From Bacteroides ihuae (lineage in GTDB: Bacteria; Bacteroidota; Bacteroidia; Bacteroidales; Bacteroidaceae): a DNA stretch of 64,000 nucleotides. A model generated the notes under the pieces. It made no database searches. It was not told the DNA's origin and saw only the letters and a list, made by a program, of their open reading frames with translations. The position numbers were made by a program, and so were the translations under genes. Positions 10,168-18,429 of the stretch are shown here, piece after piece. Position 1 is the stretch's first letter. The number at the start of each line of letters is the position of its first letter. The stretch covers positions 186,001 to 250,000 of the forward strand of contig NZ_FNVX01000006.1 of assembly GCF_900104585.1 (NCBI RefSeq), written 5' to 3'.

Positions 10168-10198
10168 TAGTCCGGACCATATCAATGAGTCCGAACTA
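10168..10198 (-). terminator. Terminator after the BlaR1-type gene
   Basis: Arms TAGTCCGGAC and GTCCGAACTA pair with one mismatch; on the minus strand the hairpin is followed by a run of T. Confidence 0.7.
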
Positions 10199-10254
10199 AA
10201 TATTTATTAGCCAATACTATTAGCCTAATCTTTAAGCGCTATGCTATAGAAGAG

Positions 10255-11724
10255 TTATTCCACGGCCGGTTTGGTTGTTACCTCAATAACATTTCCTCCC
10301 GATTGGTTCTTTTTCACGTTCACGGTAGTTATCTGACTATTCTTAAGGTTCAATTCCTTAAATTCTTTGGAGGTCATTTTTTTCCCATCTACATAATAAG
10401 TTGCAGAAGCCAGTTCTAAATGGGGAGCGCCAACATTACCCGAATTAAGATCAAGTACCTCTATTTTTTTTAGCTTAACCAAGATCACACCATCCTTTCC
10501 CTTATCGCCATATTTATCTGTAGCACTCTTCCCTTTAAGTACATCTATAGAAGCTATGTTTTGCGGGTTGATAGCTCCCGCAACGGCAGTAGAAACCTCT
10601 TCACCATCAACAAAGATTAATGGCTTCGACACTGCTGCAGGTGTTGATTTAAAACCGATTACCACCAGAGGTTCTACCTTCAGTGTATCATCTGTTCTAG
10701 AGGAGGTTGTTGATACATCGGACACAGCCTTTTTTACCTGCTGAAGCTTCAAGTCTATTTCTGGATGAGTATTTTTCACTGGTTTCGCTTCAACAATTGA
10801 AGTCAAATCACTAACTTTGACACCGGAAATTTCTTTCAGCTCATTAGAGATTTCAGGACGAGCAAAAGCAGTAATAGCAATAGCCGCTACCGGCAGAACA
10901 TACAGGCATTTTAACCGTGCCCACGGATTGGATTTTTCTTTTAACATCATAGTGATACGTTTTTTAAGTTTACTGTGATTAAAGCTGTTGGCCATAGAGT
11001 AGAGCCTTGTGCCGACAGCTTTTTTAATTAATAATAATTGATATTTTTTTGCATCGATGCCTTGATTAATAACCGTTTCATCCGCTTCATACTCATGTAT
11101 ATTCTGTAACTCTTGTTTGATAAGCCATGCAGCAGGGTTGAACCATTGAATAAACACACAGACCTCAGCCACTAACAGGTCCAACGAATGACGGTTGTGG
11201 ATATGAGCTAGTTCGTGAATTAAGATTTCCTGACTACTTTCCTCACCTAACTCTTTTTCAGATATAAAGATGTAATTCATCCAACTAAAAGGGGCAATTT
11301 CTTGCTCATGTACCAGCAAAGTAATCCCTTTCTCTTGTTTCACCCGTCTACTACTTTTCACCAAAGCGAACAAACGAATTAATGAATAGATATTGCGACA
11401 CGCAAAGAACAAAACTCCCGCCAGATAAATCATTAAAACAACGTGAGCCCATGTTATATGTGTTCTTTGCGAGTAAGATACAACATTTACCTTGTCAGCC
11501 ATCATAAGAATTTGTTGCAAAATCAACAATGTTTGTTGCACTTCATTTTCTGCCGCAACCGTTACAGCAATAAGAGGAAGCAATAACGACAGTATCAACA
11601 TGAAAAGAAGAGAAACACGATTAAAGCGGTAAAAGGTTTCCTTACTCAACAATAATCGATAAAACAGATAAAACAATGCCATACAAATGGCCGACTTCAA
11701 TATGTAGACAAAAAAAGTTCCCAT
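10255..11724 (-). CDS. M56-family (BlaR1-type) membrane metalloprotease with a TonB-plug-like C-terminal tail
   Basis: 489 residues. Several membrane segments span residues 1-110; the zinc protease motif HELAH (IHELAHIHNRHSLD, about 165-180) has a downstream third ligand in HEYEADE. A further hydrophobic segment follows near 270-285. In classical BlaR1/MecR1 the C-terminus is a penicillin-binding sensor. Here it is replaced by about 190 residues containing VVIGFKSTPAAVSKPLIFVDG and IDVLKGKSATDKYG, which resemble the plug region of TonB-linked receptors. By family knowledge the protease is expected to inactivate the co-encoded BlaI repressor; the inducer is unknown. It follows the repressor gene by 28 bases, in one operon. 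Confidence 0.88.
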   Translation of the reverse strand: MGTFFVYILKSAICMALFYLFYRLLLSKETFYRFNRVSLLFMLILSLLLPLIAVTVAAENEVQQTLLILQQILMMADKVNVVSYSQRTHITWAHVVLMIYLAGVLFFACRNIYSLIRLFALVKSSRRVKQEKGITLLVHEQEIAPFSWMNYIFISEKELGEESSQEILIHELAHIHNRHSLDLLVAEVCVFIQWFNPAAWLIKQELQNIHEYEADETVINQGIDAKKYQLLLIKKAVGTRLYSMANSFNHSKLKKRITMMLKEKSNPWARLKCLYVLPVAAIAITAFARPEISNELKEISGVKVSDLTSIVEAKPVKNTHPEIDLKLQQVKKAVSDVSTTSSRTDDTLKVEPLVVIGFKSTPAAVSKPLIFVDGEEVSTAVAGAINPQNIASIDVLKGKSATDKYGDKGKDGVILVKLKKIEVLDLNSGNVGAPHLELASATYYVDGKKMTSKEFKELNLKNSQITTVNVKKNQSGGNVIEVTTKPAVE

Positions 11725-11752
11725 AGCGTTGATTTTGATTTAAGGCGCTAAC

Positions 11753-12118
11753 TCATTTCTTATGAGCCTTTTCTACTTCAGTGATGAGCTGTTTTAAATC
11801 ATCAAGAGAAATGTCTTCCTCTTTCACCAATGAAGAAACCACACTTAAATAGGAATTTCCAAAATACTTACTTATCACATTTTTAAGTGTTCCTTTACGA
11901 AACTCTTCTTCGCTCACGGCGACATAATATTGATAGGTGTTGCCAAAAACATTGTGCAATAAGAAACCTTTTTCCTCCAACCCACGAACAATGGTAGAGA
12001 GTGTATTGAAATGAGGTTTAGGTTCGTCATAAAAAGCCAGCATATCTTTCACAAACAAAGGCCCTTTCTTCCAAAAAAAGCCCATGATTTCTTCTTCTTT
12101 ACTTGTTAATCCTCTCAT
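11753..12118 (-). CDS. BlaI/MecI/CopY-family transcriptional repressor
   Basis: 121 residues: an N-terminal winged helix (LTSKEEEIMGFFWKKGPLFVKDML; HFNTLSTIVRGLEEKGFL at about 37-54) and a short C-terminal dimerisation helix region. Size and pattern match BlaI/MecI repressors, which bind operators as dimers and are removed by proteolysis. It is the first gene of the operon with the M56 protease. Upstream lie three AACTA-N7-TAGTT inverted repeats that are good candidates for its own binding sites. What it controls apart from itself is not visible. Confidence 0.92.
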   Translation of the reverse strand: MRGLTSKEEEIMGFFWKKGPLFVKDMLAFYDEPKPHFNTLSTIVRGLEEKGFLLHNVFGNTYQYYVAVSEEEFRKGTLKNVISKYFGNSYLSVVSSLVKEEDISLDDLKQLITEVEKAHKK

Positions 12119-12142
12119 CCTATTTTTCTTGTTTTTGCAAAT

Positions 12143-12203
12143 AACTATATTATTTAGTTCTACAACTAATATTCATAGTTAAATAGAACTAAAGGTTTTA
12201 GTT
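12143..12203 (-). promoter_or_regulatory. Triple operator-like array AACTA-N7-TAGTT upstream of the BlaI-type gene
   Basis: Three 17-bp inverted repeats of identical form, AACTA-7 bases-TAGTT, at 12143-12159, 12164-12180 and 12187-12203. Starts are 21 and 23 bp apart, about two helical turns, so dimers would line up on one DNA face. A further AACTA half site is at 12215-12219. Facing sites also form a longer perfect repeat, TTTAGTTCTA (12153-12162) with TAGAACTAAA (12184-12193). Position directly in front of the repressor suggests autoregulation. Confidence 0.7.
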
Positions 12204-12281
12204 TGAATGCAAATAACTAATTATAAGCTATTAAGATGAGTATTTATCACCGAGATATAAGAAAGCATTATCTGCTCTCCG

Positions 12282-12497
12282 CTATTTATCAGTCGTTTCT
12301 ATCTTTTGCTCTTCGCTAGTTTTTGTATTTTGGTTCTTTTTTAACCGACCATTTTTTTTAAGGGCCTCAGTAATAATCCATTGAAGTTGGCCATTAGTGC
12401 TACGAAATTCATCGGAAGCCCATTTTTCGAGAGCATCCATCGTAACCGCATCTACACGCAACACAAAATTCTTGGTTGAAGATTCTTTTTTAGCCAT
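12282..12497 (-). CDS. Arc-like ribbon-helix-helix DNA-binding protein
   Basis: 71 residues. The pattern KNFVLRVDAVTMDALEKWA, then NGQLQWIITEALKK, fits a ribbon-helix-helix fold: a beta strand used for DNA contact followed by two helices. The C-terminus is a Lys-rich tail. It sits last in a minus-strand operon after the SPFH protein and the hydrolase (24-base gap). An Arc-like gene near an SPFH gene is a pairing I recall from other genomes. It may regulate this operon; the palindrome at the SPFH promoter is a candidate site. No toxin partner is visible. Confidence 0.8.
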   Translation of the reverse strand: MAKKESSTKNFVLRVDAVTMDALEKWASDEFRSTNGQLQWIITEALKKNGRLKKNQNTKTSEEQKIETTDK

Positions 12498-12521
12498 TCT
12501 ATGCTTTTCTTTTACTTCTTA

Positions 12522-13871
12522 TCATTCGTTCACTTTCCCCGTTTTTATCCAATTGGCAATATCCTCCACAACATACTTGGCAACAGGAATTGCCAAGGCA
12601 TATTCAGAAGGAGTTGATTTACCATTTCCTTCCTGATAGAGATGATTCAATTTCGGATAAGATTTAAATGATACATTTTCATGATGGCTGAGCCCGGCAT
12701 TCCATGCTTTAAAATCTTCCATAGTAACTTGATAATCTCGTTCACCTTGAAGAATCAGAATGGGAAGAGTGAGCTTAACAGCCGTTTTCACTTGTTTGTA
12801 GTCTTTCGCAAATTGCCAATAAGTAGTACTGAGATTAAAAGGTAGACCTACTTTAGTATCATAATTATCCGTGCCAAGTTTCTTTACATTAGCTACCTGA
12901 GATCTTATAAGCTCAATCTGCATTTTTGCCACTTCTGAAGAATCTGTCAACGAAGAGATAGAAGTGACCTGCTCTAGGATTAAATCTTCCAAGGGACGAG
13001 CATTACCTGAAAGGAGAACAATTCCTCTCAAGACCTTTGCTCGTTGAGCAATTCGTGGAGCAAGCATACCACCTAAACTATGTCCCACAACGTAGATCCG
13101 CTTTGCATCCAAAGAAGGATTCTTCTTCACCCATTCAATCGCAGCCAAAGCATCGTCTACTGTTTCATCATCGTAAGTCCCCTCCTTACCTGCGGGCATC
13201 CATTTAGTTCCATATACGTATGTTCGCTTATCATAGCGAACAACAGCAATACCTTGCTCGGATAGCCCCCACGCCAGATCACGAAAAGGCTTGTTCGGTC
13301 CGATGGTTTCATCCCGATCAAGAGGCCCGGATCCATGTACAAGAATGACCACAGGCGCTTTATCCATATTCTTAGGAAGGCTCAATGTACCCGGAAGCCT
13401 ATAACTTCCAGATACAATTTCAATAGCTGATTCTTCTAAATAATCTTTGTTTGATGAAATAGGCGCTACAGTAGCTGGTGTAGCAGGTATGGGCATAAAA
13501 CGAATGGTATTTGCCTTTCCATCGGGTTCAAAGGCTGTCAGAAACCTCAAAGCATAGCGTTCAAATTGCACATCACAGTAATAAAGAACCTGTCCGGCAG
13601 ATGTATCCTTCTTCCATTCGCCCTTGGAGTGATACTTGCCAAACTGTTTTTCAAGCTGAGCAAAGACTTCAGTAAACATAGCAGGAGAAACTTTAGCACG
13701 CGCATCATCGCTAAGATGTATACAGACGCTATCTCCCTGCCCGGCTACAATAAAATCAAGTAATTTACGGGCACAAATCTCATTCTCTTGAGCACAGGTT
13801 TTCAGAGCTCCCCACAAAAGCATTGCAATCAGAATTGCGAGCTTAATAAACTGAAATCTCATCATAATCAT
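12522..13871 (-). CDS. Secreted alpha/beta hydrolase with N-terminal DUF3887-like domain
   Basis: 449 residues. The hydrophobic N-terminus (KLAILIAMLLWGALKTCA) is a signal peptide or anchor. Residues about 28-130 look like a DUF3887-type small alpha+beta domain. The hydrolase domain follows: VVILVHGSGPLDRDET for the oxyanion region, GHSLGGM near 263-269 with the nucleophile Ser, an acid in LILQGERDYQV, and the His in KLNHLYQEG. The family includes esterases and peptidase-like hydrolases; the substrate cannot be read from sequence. Two or three Met codons crowd the start (MIMMRFQ), so the exact start is uncertain by a few codons. It lies between the SPFH and Arc-like genes on the same strand. 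Confidence 0.88.
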   Translation of the reverse strand: MIMMRFQFIKLAILIAMLLWGALKTCAQENEICARKLLDFIVAGQGDSVCIHLSDDARAKVSPAMFTEVFAQLEKQFGKYHSKGEWKKDTSAGQVLYYCDVQFERYALRFLTAFEPDGKANTIRFMPIPATPATVAPISSNKDYLEESAIEIVSGSYRLPGTLSLPKNMDKAPVVILVHGSGPLDRDETIGPNKPFRDLAWGLSEQGIAVVRYDKRTYVYGTKWMPAGKEGTYDDETVDDALAAIEWVKKNPSLDAKRIYVVGHSLGGMLAPRIAQRAKVLRGIVLLSGNARPLEDLILEQVTSISSLTDSSEVAKMQIELIRSQVANVKKLGTDNYDTKVGLPFNLSTTYWQFAKDYKQVKTAVKLTLPILILQGERDYQVTMEDFKAWNAGLSHHENVSFKSYPKLNHLYQEGNGKSTPSEYALAIPVAKYVVEDIANWIKTGKVNE

Positions 13872-13937
13872 TCAAAAATAAAGTTATTCTTATTAGCATG
13901 AACAAGGTCCATATCCTCCTAGCATTAGCCTATTTCT

Positions 13938-14903
13938 TTAATGATTTAATGTACCCGTATTTATAACCGGCTGTGCTGCCTCATCGGCACAAAGTACAAC
14001 AAGCAGATTACTAACCATGGCTGCTTTCTTCTCCTCGTCCAGCTCCACTACTTGTTCTTCTGAAAGCTTATTAAGAGCCATTTTCACCATCGAAACAGCT
14101 CCTTCTACTATTTTCTCACGCGCAGCAATTATAGCCGAAGCTTGCTGGCGACGAAGCATTACAGCGGCAATTTCAGGTGCATAAGCCAGATAATTCAGTC
14201 TTGCTTCTACAACCTCCATACCCGCCATAGCCAAACGTTCATTTAGCTTTTGCTCCAACTGATCATTAATTTCATCACCGCCTGAGCGTAAGGTCAGATC
14301 CTCTGCATCGCCATCATTACCATCGTATGCATACTGTCCAGCCACTTGCCTAAGTGCAGCATCACTTTGTATCTTTACAAAATTCTCGAAAGCATTCATT
14401 CTATTTGCTACCGAATTAGCTGCATTGGCTTGAGTCCCATTCTTACCTGTATCATTGCTCATAGCCATAGTCTGCGAATCAATCTCAAACATAGCTTTAT
14501 ATGTATCCTTCAATTTCCAAACCAAAACCAGACCAATCAAAACAGGATTACCAATCTTATCATTCACCTTTATAGGTTCTACATCCAGATTACGAGCACG
14601 CAAAGAGAGTTTCTTTTTATTCAAAAAAGGATTTACCCAAAAAAATCCGGTTTCTTTAAAAGTTCCTTGATACTTCCCAAAGAAAACCATTGCCCTAGCT
14701 TCATTAGGTTCAAGGGAGATAAAACCACATATCAGAAAAATAAAAAGGACAATACCCGCAATACCAAATGCAATGGAGATCTCTCCAAACAAATCGAACA
14801 TAAAGAACGATACTACACTCAAAATAAGCAGTAAAATAGAAATGAATAGCATTGAAAATCCATTCATTTTCAAACCATTAAAAGATGTTTCTTTCGCTTC
14901 CAT
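13938..14903 (-). CDS. SPFH (band 7/prohibitin-like) membrane protein
   Basis: 321 residues. Two hydrophobic segments at about 15-37 and 40-62 are followed by a band-7 domain (LEPNEARAMVFFGKYQGTFKE, then FFWVNPFLNKKKLSLRARNL). A helical oligomerisation region contains LAMAGMEVVEARLNYLAYAPEIA and QQASAIIAAREKIVEGA. Such proteins form large rings or microdomains in membranes and often act as scaffolds or protease regulators; the specific role here is unknown. It is the first gene of a three-gene minus-strand operon with the hydrolase (66-base gap) and the Arc-like protein. The promoter has a TATATTTG box overlapped by a 15-base palindrome. Confidence 0.92.
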   Translation of the reverse strand: MEAKETSFNGLKMNGFSMLFISILLLILSVVSFFMFDLFGEISIAFGIAGIVLFIFLICGFISLEPNEARAMVFFGKYQGTFKETGFFWVNPFLNKKKLSLRARNLDVEPIKVNDKIGNPVLIGLVLVWKLKDTYKAMFEIDSQTMAMSNDTGKNGTQANAANSVANRMNAFENFVKIQSDAALRQVAGQYAYDGNDGDAEDLTLRSGGDEINDQLEQKLNERLAMAGMEVVEARLNYLAYAPEIAAVMLRRQQASAIIAAREKIVEGAVSMVKMALNKLSEEQVVELDEEKKAAMVSNLLVVLCADEAAQPVINTGTLNH

Positions 14904-14919
14904 AGATTATAATTTATTA

Positions 14920-14944
14920 ATATCATTATGATATCACAAATATA
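14920..14944 (-). promoter_or_regulatory. SPFH operon promoter: -7 box TATATTTG (14937-14944) and palindrome (14920-14934)
   Basis: The minus-strand -7 box matches TAnnTTTG and lies 34 bases before the start codon. The perfect odd palindrome ATATCATTATGATAT covers the expected transcription start, as a repressor site would. Confidence 0.5.
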
Positions 14945-15004
14945 TAAAGTAATTCCATCAATTAGCAATAGCAACGCCCATAATTAACATTATTTAAACG
15001 CAAT

Positions 15005-15044
15005 AATCCCGACAACTGCTTATAAGTAAACAGTTATCGGGATT
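15005..15044 (-). terminator. Terminator after the MetY-type gene
   Basis: Arms AATCCCGACAACTG and CAGTTATCGGGATT pair with one mismatch, 31 bases past the minus-strand stop codon. Confidence 0.65.
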
Positions 15045-15074
15045 AAGTAAAAGGACGATAAATCTATTTTTCGA

Positions 15075-16307
15075 TTATTGCAACGCTTGTACTATATCCT
15101 CCAGTAAATCATCCAGACTTTCCAGACCAACGGAGAGACGAATCGTTTTATCACTCACATCCATACTTTTACGTTGTTCGGCAGTGAACGAGCCATAAAT
15201 AGTACTGGCAGGATGAATAGCCAGAGATTTGTTATCGAACAAATTGGTTGCCCGACGAATCAATCGAAGCTTATTCATGAAGCGAAAGCAAGCCTCACGA
15301 GATACCAGATCAAAAGTAAGCATGGCACCCGGAATAGGACCAAACTGTTCGGTGCTCAGTACGTAATAAGGACTACTCTCCAGACCGGTATAATTCACTG
15401 ACTCCACCCCGGAAAGTTTCTCCAAACTCTTCGCTAGTTCGAGGCATGTACTAGCCTGACGTTCAAAACGAACCGCCACAGTCTCCAACCCCAATGTTTG
15501 CATATAGGCTACTTGTGGAGTCATATAAGCGCCAAGGTTACGATGAATTTCCTTACGCAGTTTGGTGGTAAAAGTAGTTGCGCCAAATTCACGACTCATT
15601 GCAGCAAGTTTCTCCGAACGACTCCAGTCGAAAGTACCATAATCAACAATCAATCCACCAATACTCGTTGCTCCGCCCGAAAGATATTTTGTGCTTGACA
15701 CTATCTCAATATCCACACCACAATCTTTGGCAGAAAACACATGAAAAGGAATCACCGTAGTATCAGCCACCAATGGAACACCTTTCTCACGGGCAACAGC
15801 CGCAAGTGCTCTCAAATCGGCCACTTCAAGTTGAGGATTGGTAATAACTTCCAAAAAAATGGCACAAGTACGTTCGTCTACCTGTGCCCTTACCTCTTCA
15901 ATATTAGTCAGGTCACAACAACGAGCTTCAACACCAAAAGCAGCAAGAGTATTTTTCAGGAAAGAATACGTATTCCCAAAAAGATGGGCAGACGTCACCA
16001 CATTAGCGCCAGACTGAGCTATTGCAATGAAAGTATTACTAATGGCTGCCATTCCTGAATTGAGAGCAGTTACGCTCATAGCTCCTGTCACTGCCTGTAT
16101 CTTTCTTTCGAAATATTGCACGGTAGGATTAGTGATACGCGAATAAGCATGATCGGCAGTGCGTCCGCAAAAAGCCGCTTCCATAGCCTCTGCCGTATCA
16201 AATTCATAAGCTGCCGTATTATATACAGGCATAGAGAGAGAACCATACGCATCTTCTTTGTCAAAAGGAGTATGCAGCACTTGCGTCTCAAAACTTTTTT
16301 CCTTCAT
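15075..16307 (-). CDS. Cys/Met-metabolism PLP enzyme, O-acetylhomoserine sulfhydrylase-like
   Basis: 410 residues, fold type I PLP enzyme of the trans-sulfuration family. PLP lysine is K207 in SSTKYLSGG; YSRITNPTV (55-63) contributes to the cofactor phosphate site, and ALNSGMAAI (81-89) precedes the stacking region. The family covers O-acetylhomoserine sulfhydrylase, cystathionine gamma-synthase and related lyases. The pattern is closest to MetY-like enzymes making homocysteine, but exact specificity needs phylogeny. It follows the MalY-type gene by 19 bases on the same strand, which supports a shared sulfur amino acid function and cotranscription. A terminator hairpin follows. Confidence 0.9.
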   Translation of the reverse strand: MKEKSFETQVLHTPFDKEDAYGSLSMPVYNTAAYEFDTAEAMEAAFCGRTADHAYSRITNPTVQYFERKIQAVTGAMSVTALNSGMAAISNTFIAIAQSGANVVTSAHLFGNTYSFLKNTLAAFGVEARCCDLTNIEEVRAQVDERTCAIFLEVITNPQLEVADLRALAAVAREKGVPLVADTTVIPFHVFSAKDCGVDIEIVSSTKYLSGGATSIGGLIVDYGTFDWSRSEKLAAMSREFGATTFTTKLRKEIHRNLGAYMTPQVAYMQTLGLETVAVRFERQASTCLELAKSLEKLSGVESVNYTGLESSPYYVLSTEQFGPIPGAMLTFDLVSREACFRFMNKLRLIRRATNLFDNKSLAIHPASTIYGSFTAEQRKSMDVSDKTIRLSVGLESLDDLLEDIVQALQ

Positions 16308-16326
16308 TTCTTCTTTATTTTATATC

Positions 16327-17496
16327 CTAATAATTGTGGCATGCAGATTGCAATTGATCGAGAGCTTGTTTCAACACACTCCGTGGACAGGCGGCATTCA
16401 GTCTCATGAAGCCTGCTCCTTCTTTTCCAAACATCGTACCATCGTTGAGTGCCAAACGAGCACCATCCACAAAAAGGTTCACCAGATCTTTTTGAGCTAA
16501 TTTCAATTCACGACAATCGAGAAAAATGAGATAAGAAGCCTGCGGACGGATAACTTTAATGGCTGGTATATTTTTCCGGAAATACTCATCTGTGAAATCA
16601 ATATTTCCCTGAATATAAGTTTTCACCTGGTCGAGCCATTCCGTACCATTACTATATGCCGCCGCCACGCTGATGAAAGAGAAGAGATGTCCTTCACCCA
16701 GTTCACTGCCATTAACATAAGAACTAAATTTTCTTCGCATCTTTTCATTTTCTATGATGCAGTACGAGCTAGAGATCCCGGGCATATTGAACGCTTTACT
16801 AGGTGACATGAAAATGATAGAGTTTACTCTCGCCTCCTCAGACACAGTAGCAAAAGGACAATGTATATAAGGGGATAAGGTAAGATCCGCATGAATCTCA
16901 TCAGAGATCACAATAGTATTATTGTCGTAACAAATACGTGCCACTTCAATCAGTTCTTCTTTTGTCCACACCCTTCCACCCGGGTTATGAGGATTGCAAA
17001 GAATAAACAGTTTGCATCCTTTAACATCTTCTTTGAAACGTTCCATATCCATACGGAATTGACCGTTTTCGAGTACAAGCGAATTGTATATTACTTCTCG
17101 GTTATTATGCTGAGTGACCAAGAAAAAAGGATGATATACCGGCGGCTGCACCATTACCTTATCCCCTACTTCGGTGAGACTTTGAATAGCCATAGCCAAC
17201 CCCGGAACGATCCCGGGTGTATGGGTTAGCATCTCGCGCGATATTTTCCAATTAAAACGCTTATCTACCCAATCAATAATAGAAGAATACCAACTTTCAG
17301 GTTTCATGGTGTATCCCAAAACCTCATTATCGAGTCTGTCTCTCAATGCCTTTATAATGAAAGGCGGTGTACGAAAGTCCATATCAGCCACCCAAAGTGG
17401 AATCAGATCTTTTCTGCCCCAACGTGGTTGAAGCGCTTCATACTTCAGAGCGTCTGTGTTGCAACGGTCTACTACTTCATCAAAGTTATATATCAT
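16327..17496 (-). CDS. MalY/PatB-family C-S lyase (cystathionine beta-lyase type)
   Basis: 389 residues starting at the ATG at 17496 (MIYNFDEVV); the frame stays open further upstream, but that part runs through the promoter and has no coding character. PLP-dependent aminotransferase-fold enzyme: K234 in SPSKAFNMPG forms the Schiff base, CNPHNPGGR (167-175) and SDEIHADL (198-205) are characteristic. By family it cleaves C-S bonds of cystathionine or cysteine conjugates. It is first in an operon with the MetY-like gene. It is divergent from the HAD phosphatase gene, sharing a 151-base intergenic region with a promoter for each. Confidence 0.92.
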   Translation of the reverse strand: MIYNFDEVVDRCNTDALKYEALQPRWGRKDLIPLWVADMDFRTPPFIIKALRDRLDNEVLGYTMKPESWYSSIIDWVDKRFNWKISREMLTHTPGIVPGLAMAIQSLTEVGDKVMVQPPVYHPFFLVTQHNNREVIYNSLVLENGQFRMDMERFKEDVKGCKLFILCNPHNPGGRVWTKEELIEVARICYDNNTIVISDEIHADLTLSPYIHCPFATVSEEARVNSIIFMSPSKAFNMPGISSSYCIIENEKMRRKFSSYVNGSELGEGHLFSFISVAAAYSNGTEWLDQVKTYIQGNIDFTDEYFRKNIPAIKVIRPQASYLIFLDCRELKLAQKDLVNLFVDGARLALNDGTMFGKEGAGFMRLNAACPRSVLKQALDQLQSACHNY

Positions 17497-17524
17497 TTCC
17501 TTTTTCTTTTTTACGTTATAGTTG

Positions 17525-17532
17525 CAAAGGTA
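17525..17532 (-). promoter_or_regulatory. -7 promoter box TACCTTTG for the MalY-MetY operon
   Basis: Minus-strand match to TAnnTTTG, 28 bases before the start at 17496. A repeated TACGATTCGTACGATT motif lies just upstream (17531-17546) and could be a regulator site. Confidence 0.55.
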
Positions 17533-17617
17533 CGATTCGTACGATTTATATAAAAAGTAAATCCCACTTTTTAAGCTAAAAAAAAGGAAAAATACCATAT
17601 CTATGCTAGTAAGTTCG

Positions 17618-17625
17618 TATTTTTG
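17618..17625 (+). promoter_or_regulatory. -7 promoter box TATTTTTG for the HAD phosphatase
   Basis: Exact match to TAnnTTTG, 22 bases before the ATG at 17648. It fixes the gene start, because the ATG codons at 17603 and 17627 would lie before or at the transcription start. Confidence 0.6.
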
Positions 17626-17647
17626 CATGAAACAAAAAATTATAATT

Positions 17648-18424
17648 ATGATAAAAGCCCTGTTTTTCGATATTGACGGGACACTTGTAAGCTTCAACAC
17701 TCATACAATTCCGCAATCCAGCATTAACGCATTAACAGAATTAAGAAGTAAAGGACTCAAGATATTCATCTCTACGGGACGCCCCAGAGTGGCAATCAAC
17801 AATTTGGGTAATCTGTTTTTCGATGGATACATCACCATGAATGGTAGTTATTGTTATGGAGAAAATAACGAGGTTATTTACAGAAGTCCCATTCCACAAC
17901 AAGATGTAGAAACTATCTTTCGCATACTCTCAGCAGAGAAGGATTGTCCTTGTGTGGTCGTTCGCGAAAACCAAATGTTTATTTGCAATCCTAATGCACA
18001 GATTGACGAATTCATACGACTACTGAAATTCCCTCAGGTTCCGGTAATCAGCATTGAAGAAGCCACTAAAGAAGAGGTCTTTCAGTTATCTCCTTTTTTC
18101 TCACTGGAGCAAGAACAGAAATATCTGCCTCTTTTGGCTCATTGTGAATCGAGCCGCTGGTATCCTACTTTTACGGACATCGTGTGTAAAGGCAACAGCA
18201 AACAGTTGGGAATGGATAAAATAATAGAACGTTTCGGAATCAAACTAGAAGAAACCATGTCGTTTGGAGATGGAGGAAACGATATCAGCATGCTGCGCCA
18301 TGCCGGCATAGGAGTAGCGATGGGCAATGCCACACAGCAAGTGAAAGAATCGGCCGACTACGTCACGGATTCAGTAGACGAAGACGGAATTTGGAATGCA
18401 TTGAAACACTTCGGTATTATTTAA
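17648..18424 (+). CDS. Cof-type HAD-superfamily phosphatase
   Basis: 258 residues from the ATG at 17648 (MIKALFFDIDGTLVSF). HAD motif I DIDGT carries the nucleophile D8 and D10; motif II is FISTGR; motif III and IV lie at the C-terminal KGNSKQLGMDKII and SFGDGGNDISML, and the cap between them is of the large C2 type. Relatives dephosphorylate sugar phosphates, flavin or pyridoxal phosphate; the substrate here is not inferable. The next gene starts 6 bases after the stop, so the two are probably cotranscribed although functions do not obviously link. Confidence 0.9.
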   Translation: MIKALFFDIDGTLVSFNTHTIPQSSINALTELRSKGLKIFISTGRPRVAINNLGNLFFDGYITMNGSYCYGENNEVIYRSPIPQQDVETIFRILSAEKDCPCVVVRENQMFICNPNAQIDEFIRLLKFPQVPVISIEEATKEEVFQLSPFFSLEQEQKYLPLLAHCESSRWYPTFTDIVCKGNSKQLGMDKIIERFGIKLEETMSFGDGGNDISMLRHAGIGVAMGNATQQVKESADYVTDSVDEDGIWNALKHFGII

Positions 18425-18429
18425 GGAAT

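Noticed and set aside
17497..17700. N-terminal extension of the MalY-like enzyme
   Set aside because: The frame is open but passes through the promoter and the divergent gene's start; ATG 17496 gives the normal 389-residue length.
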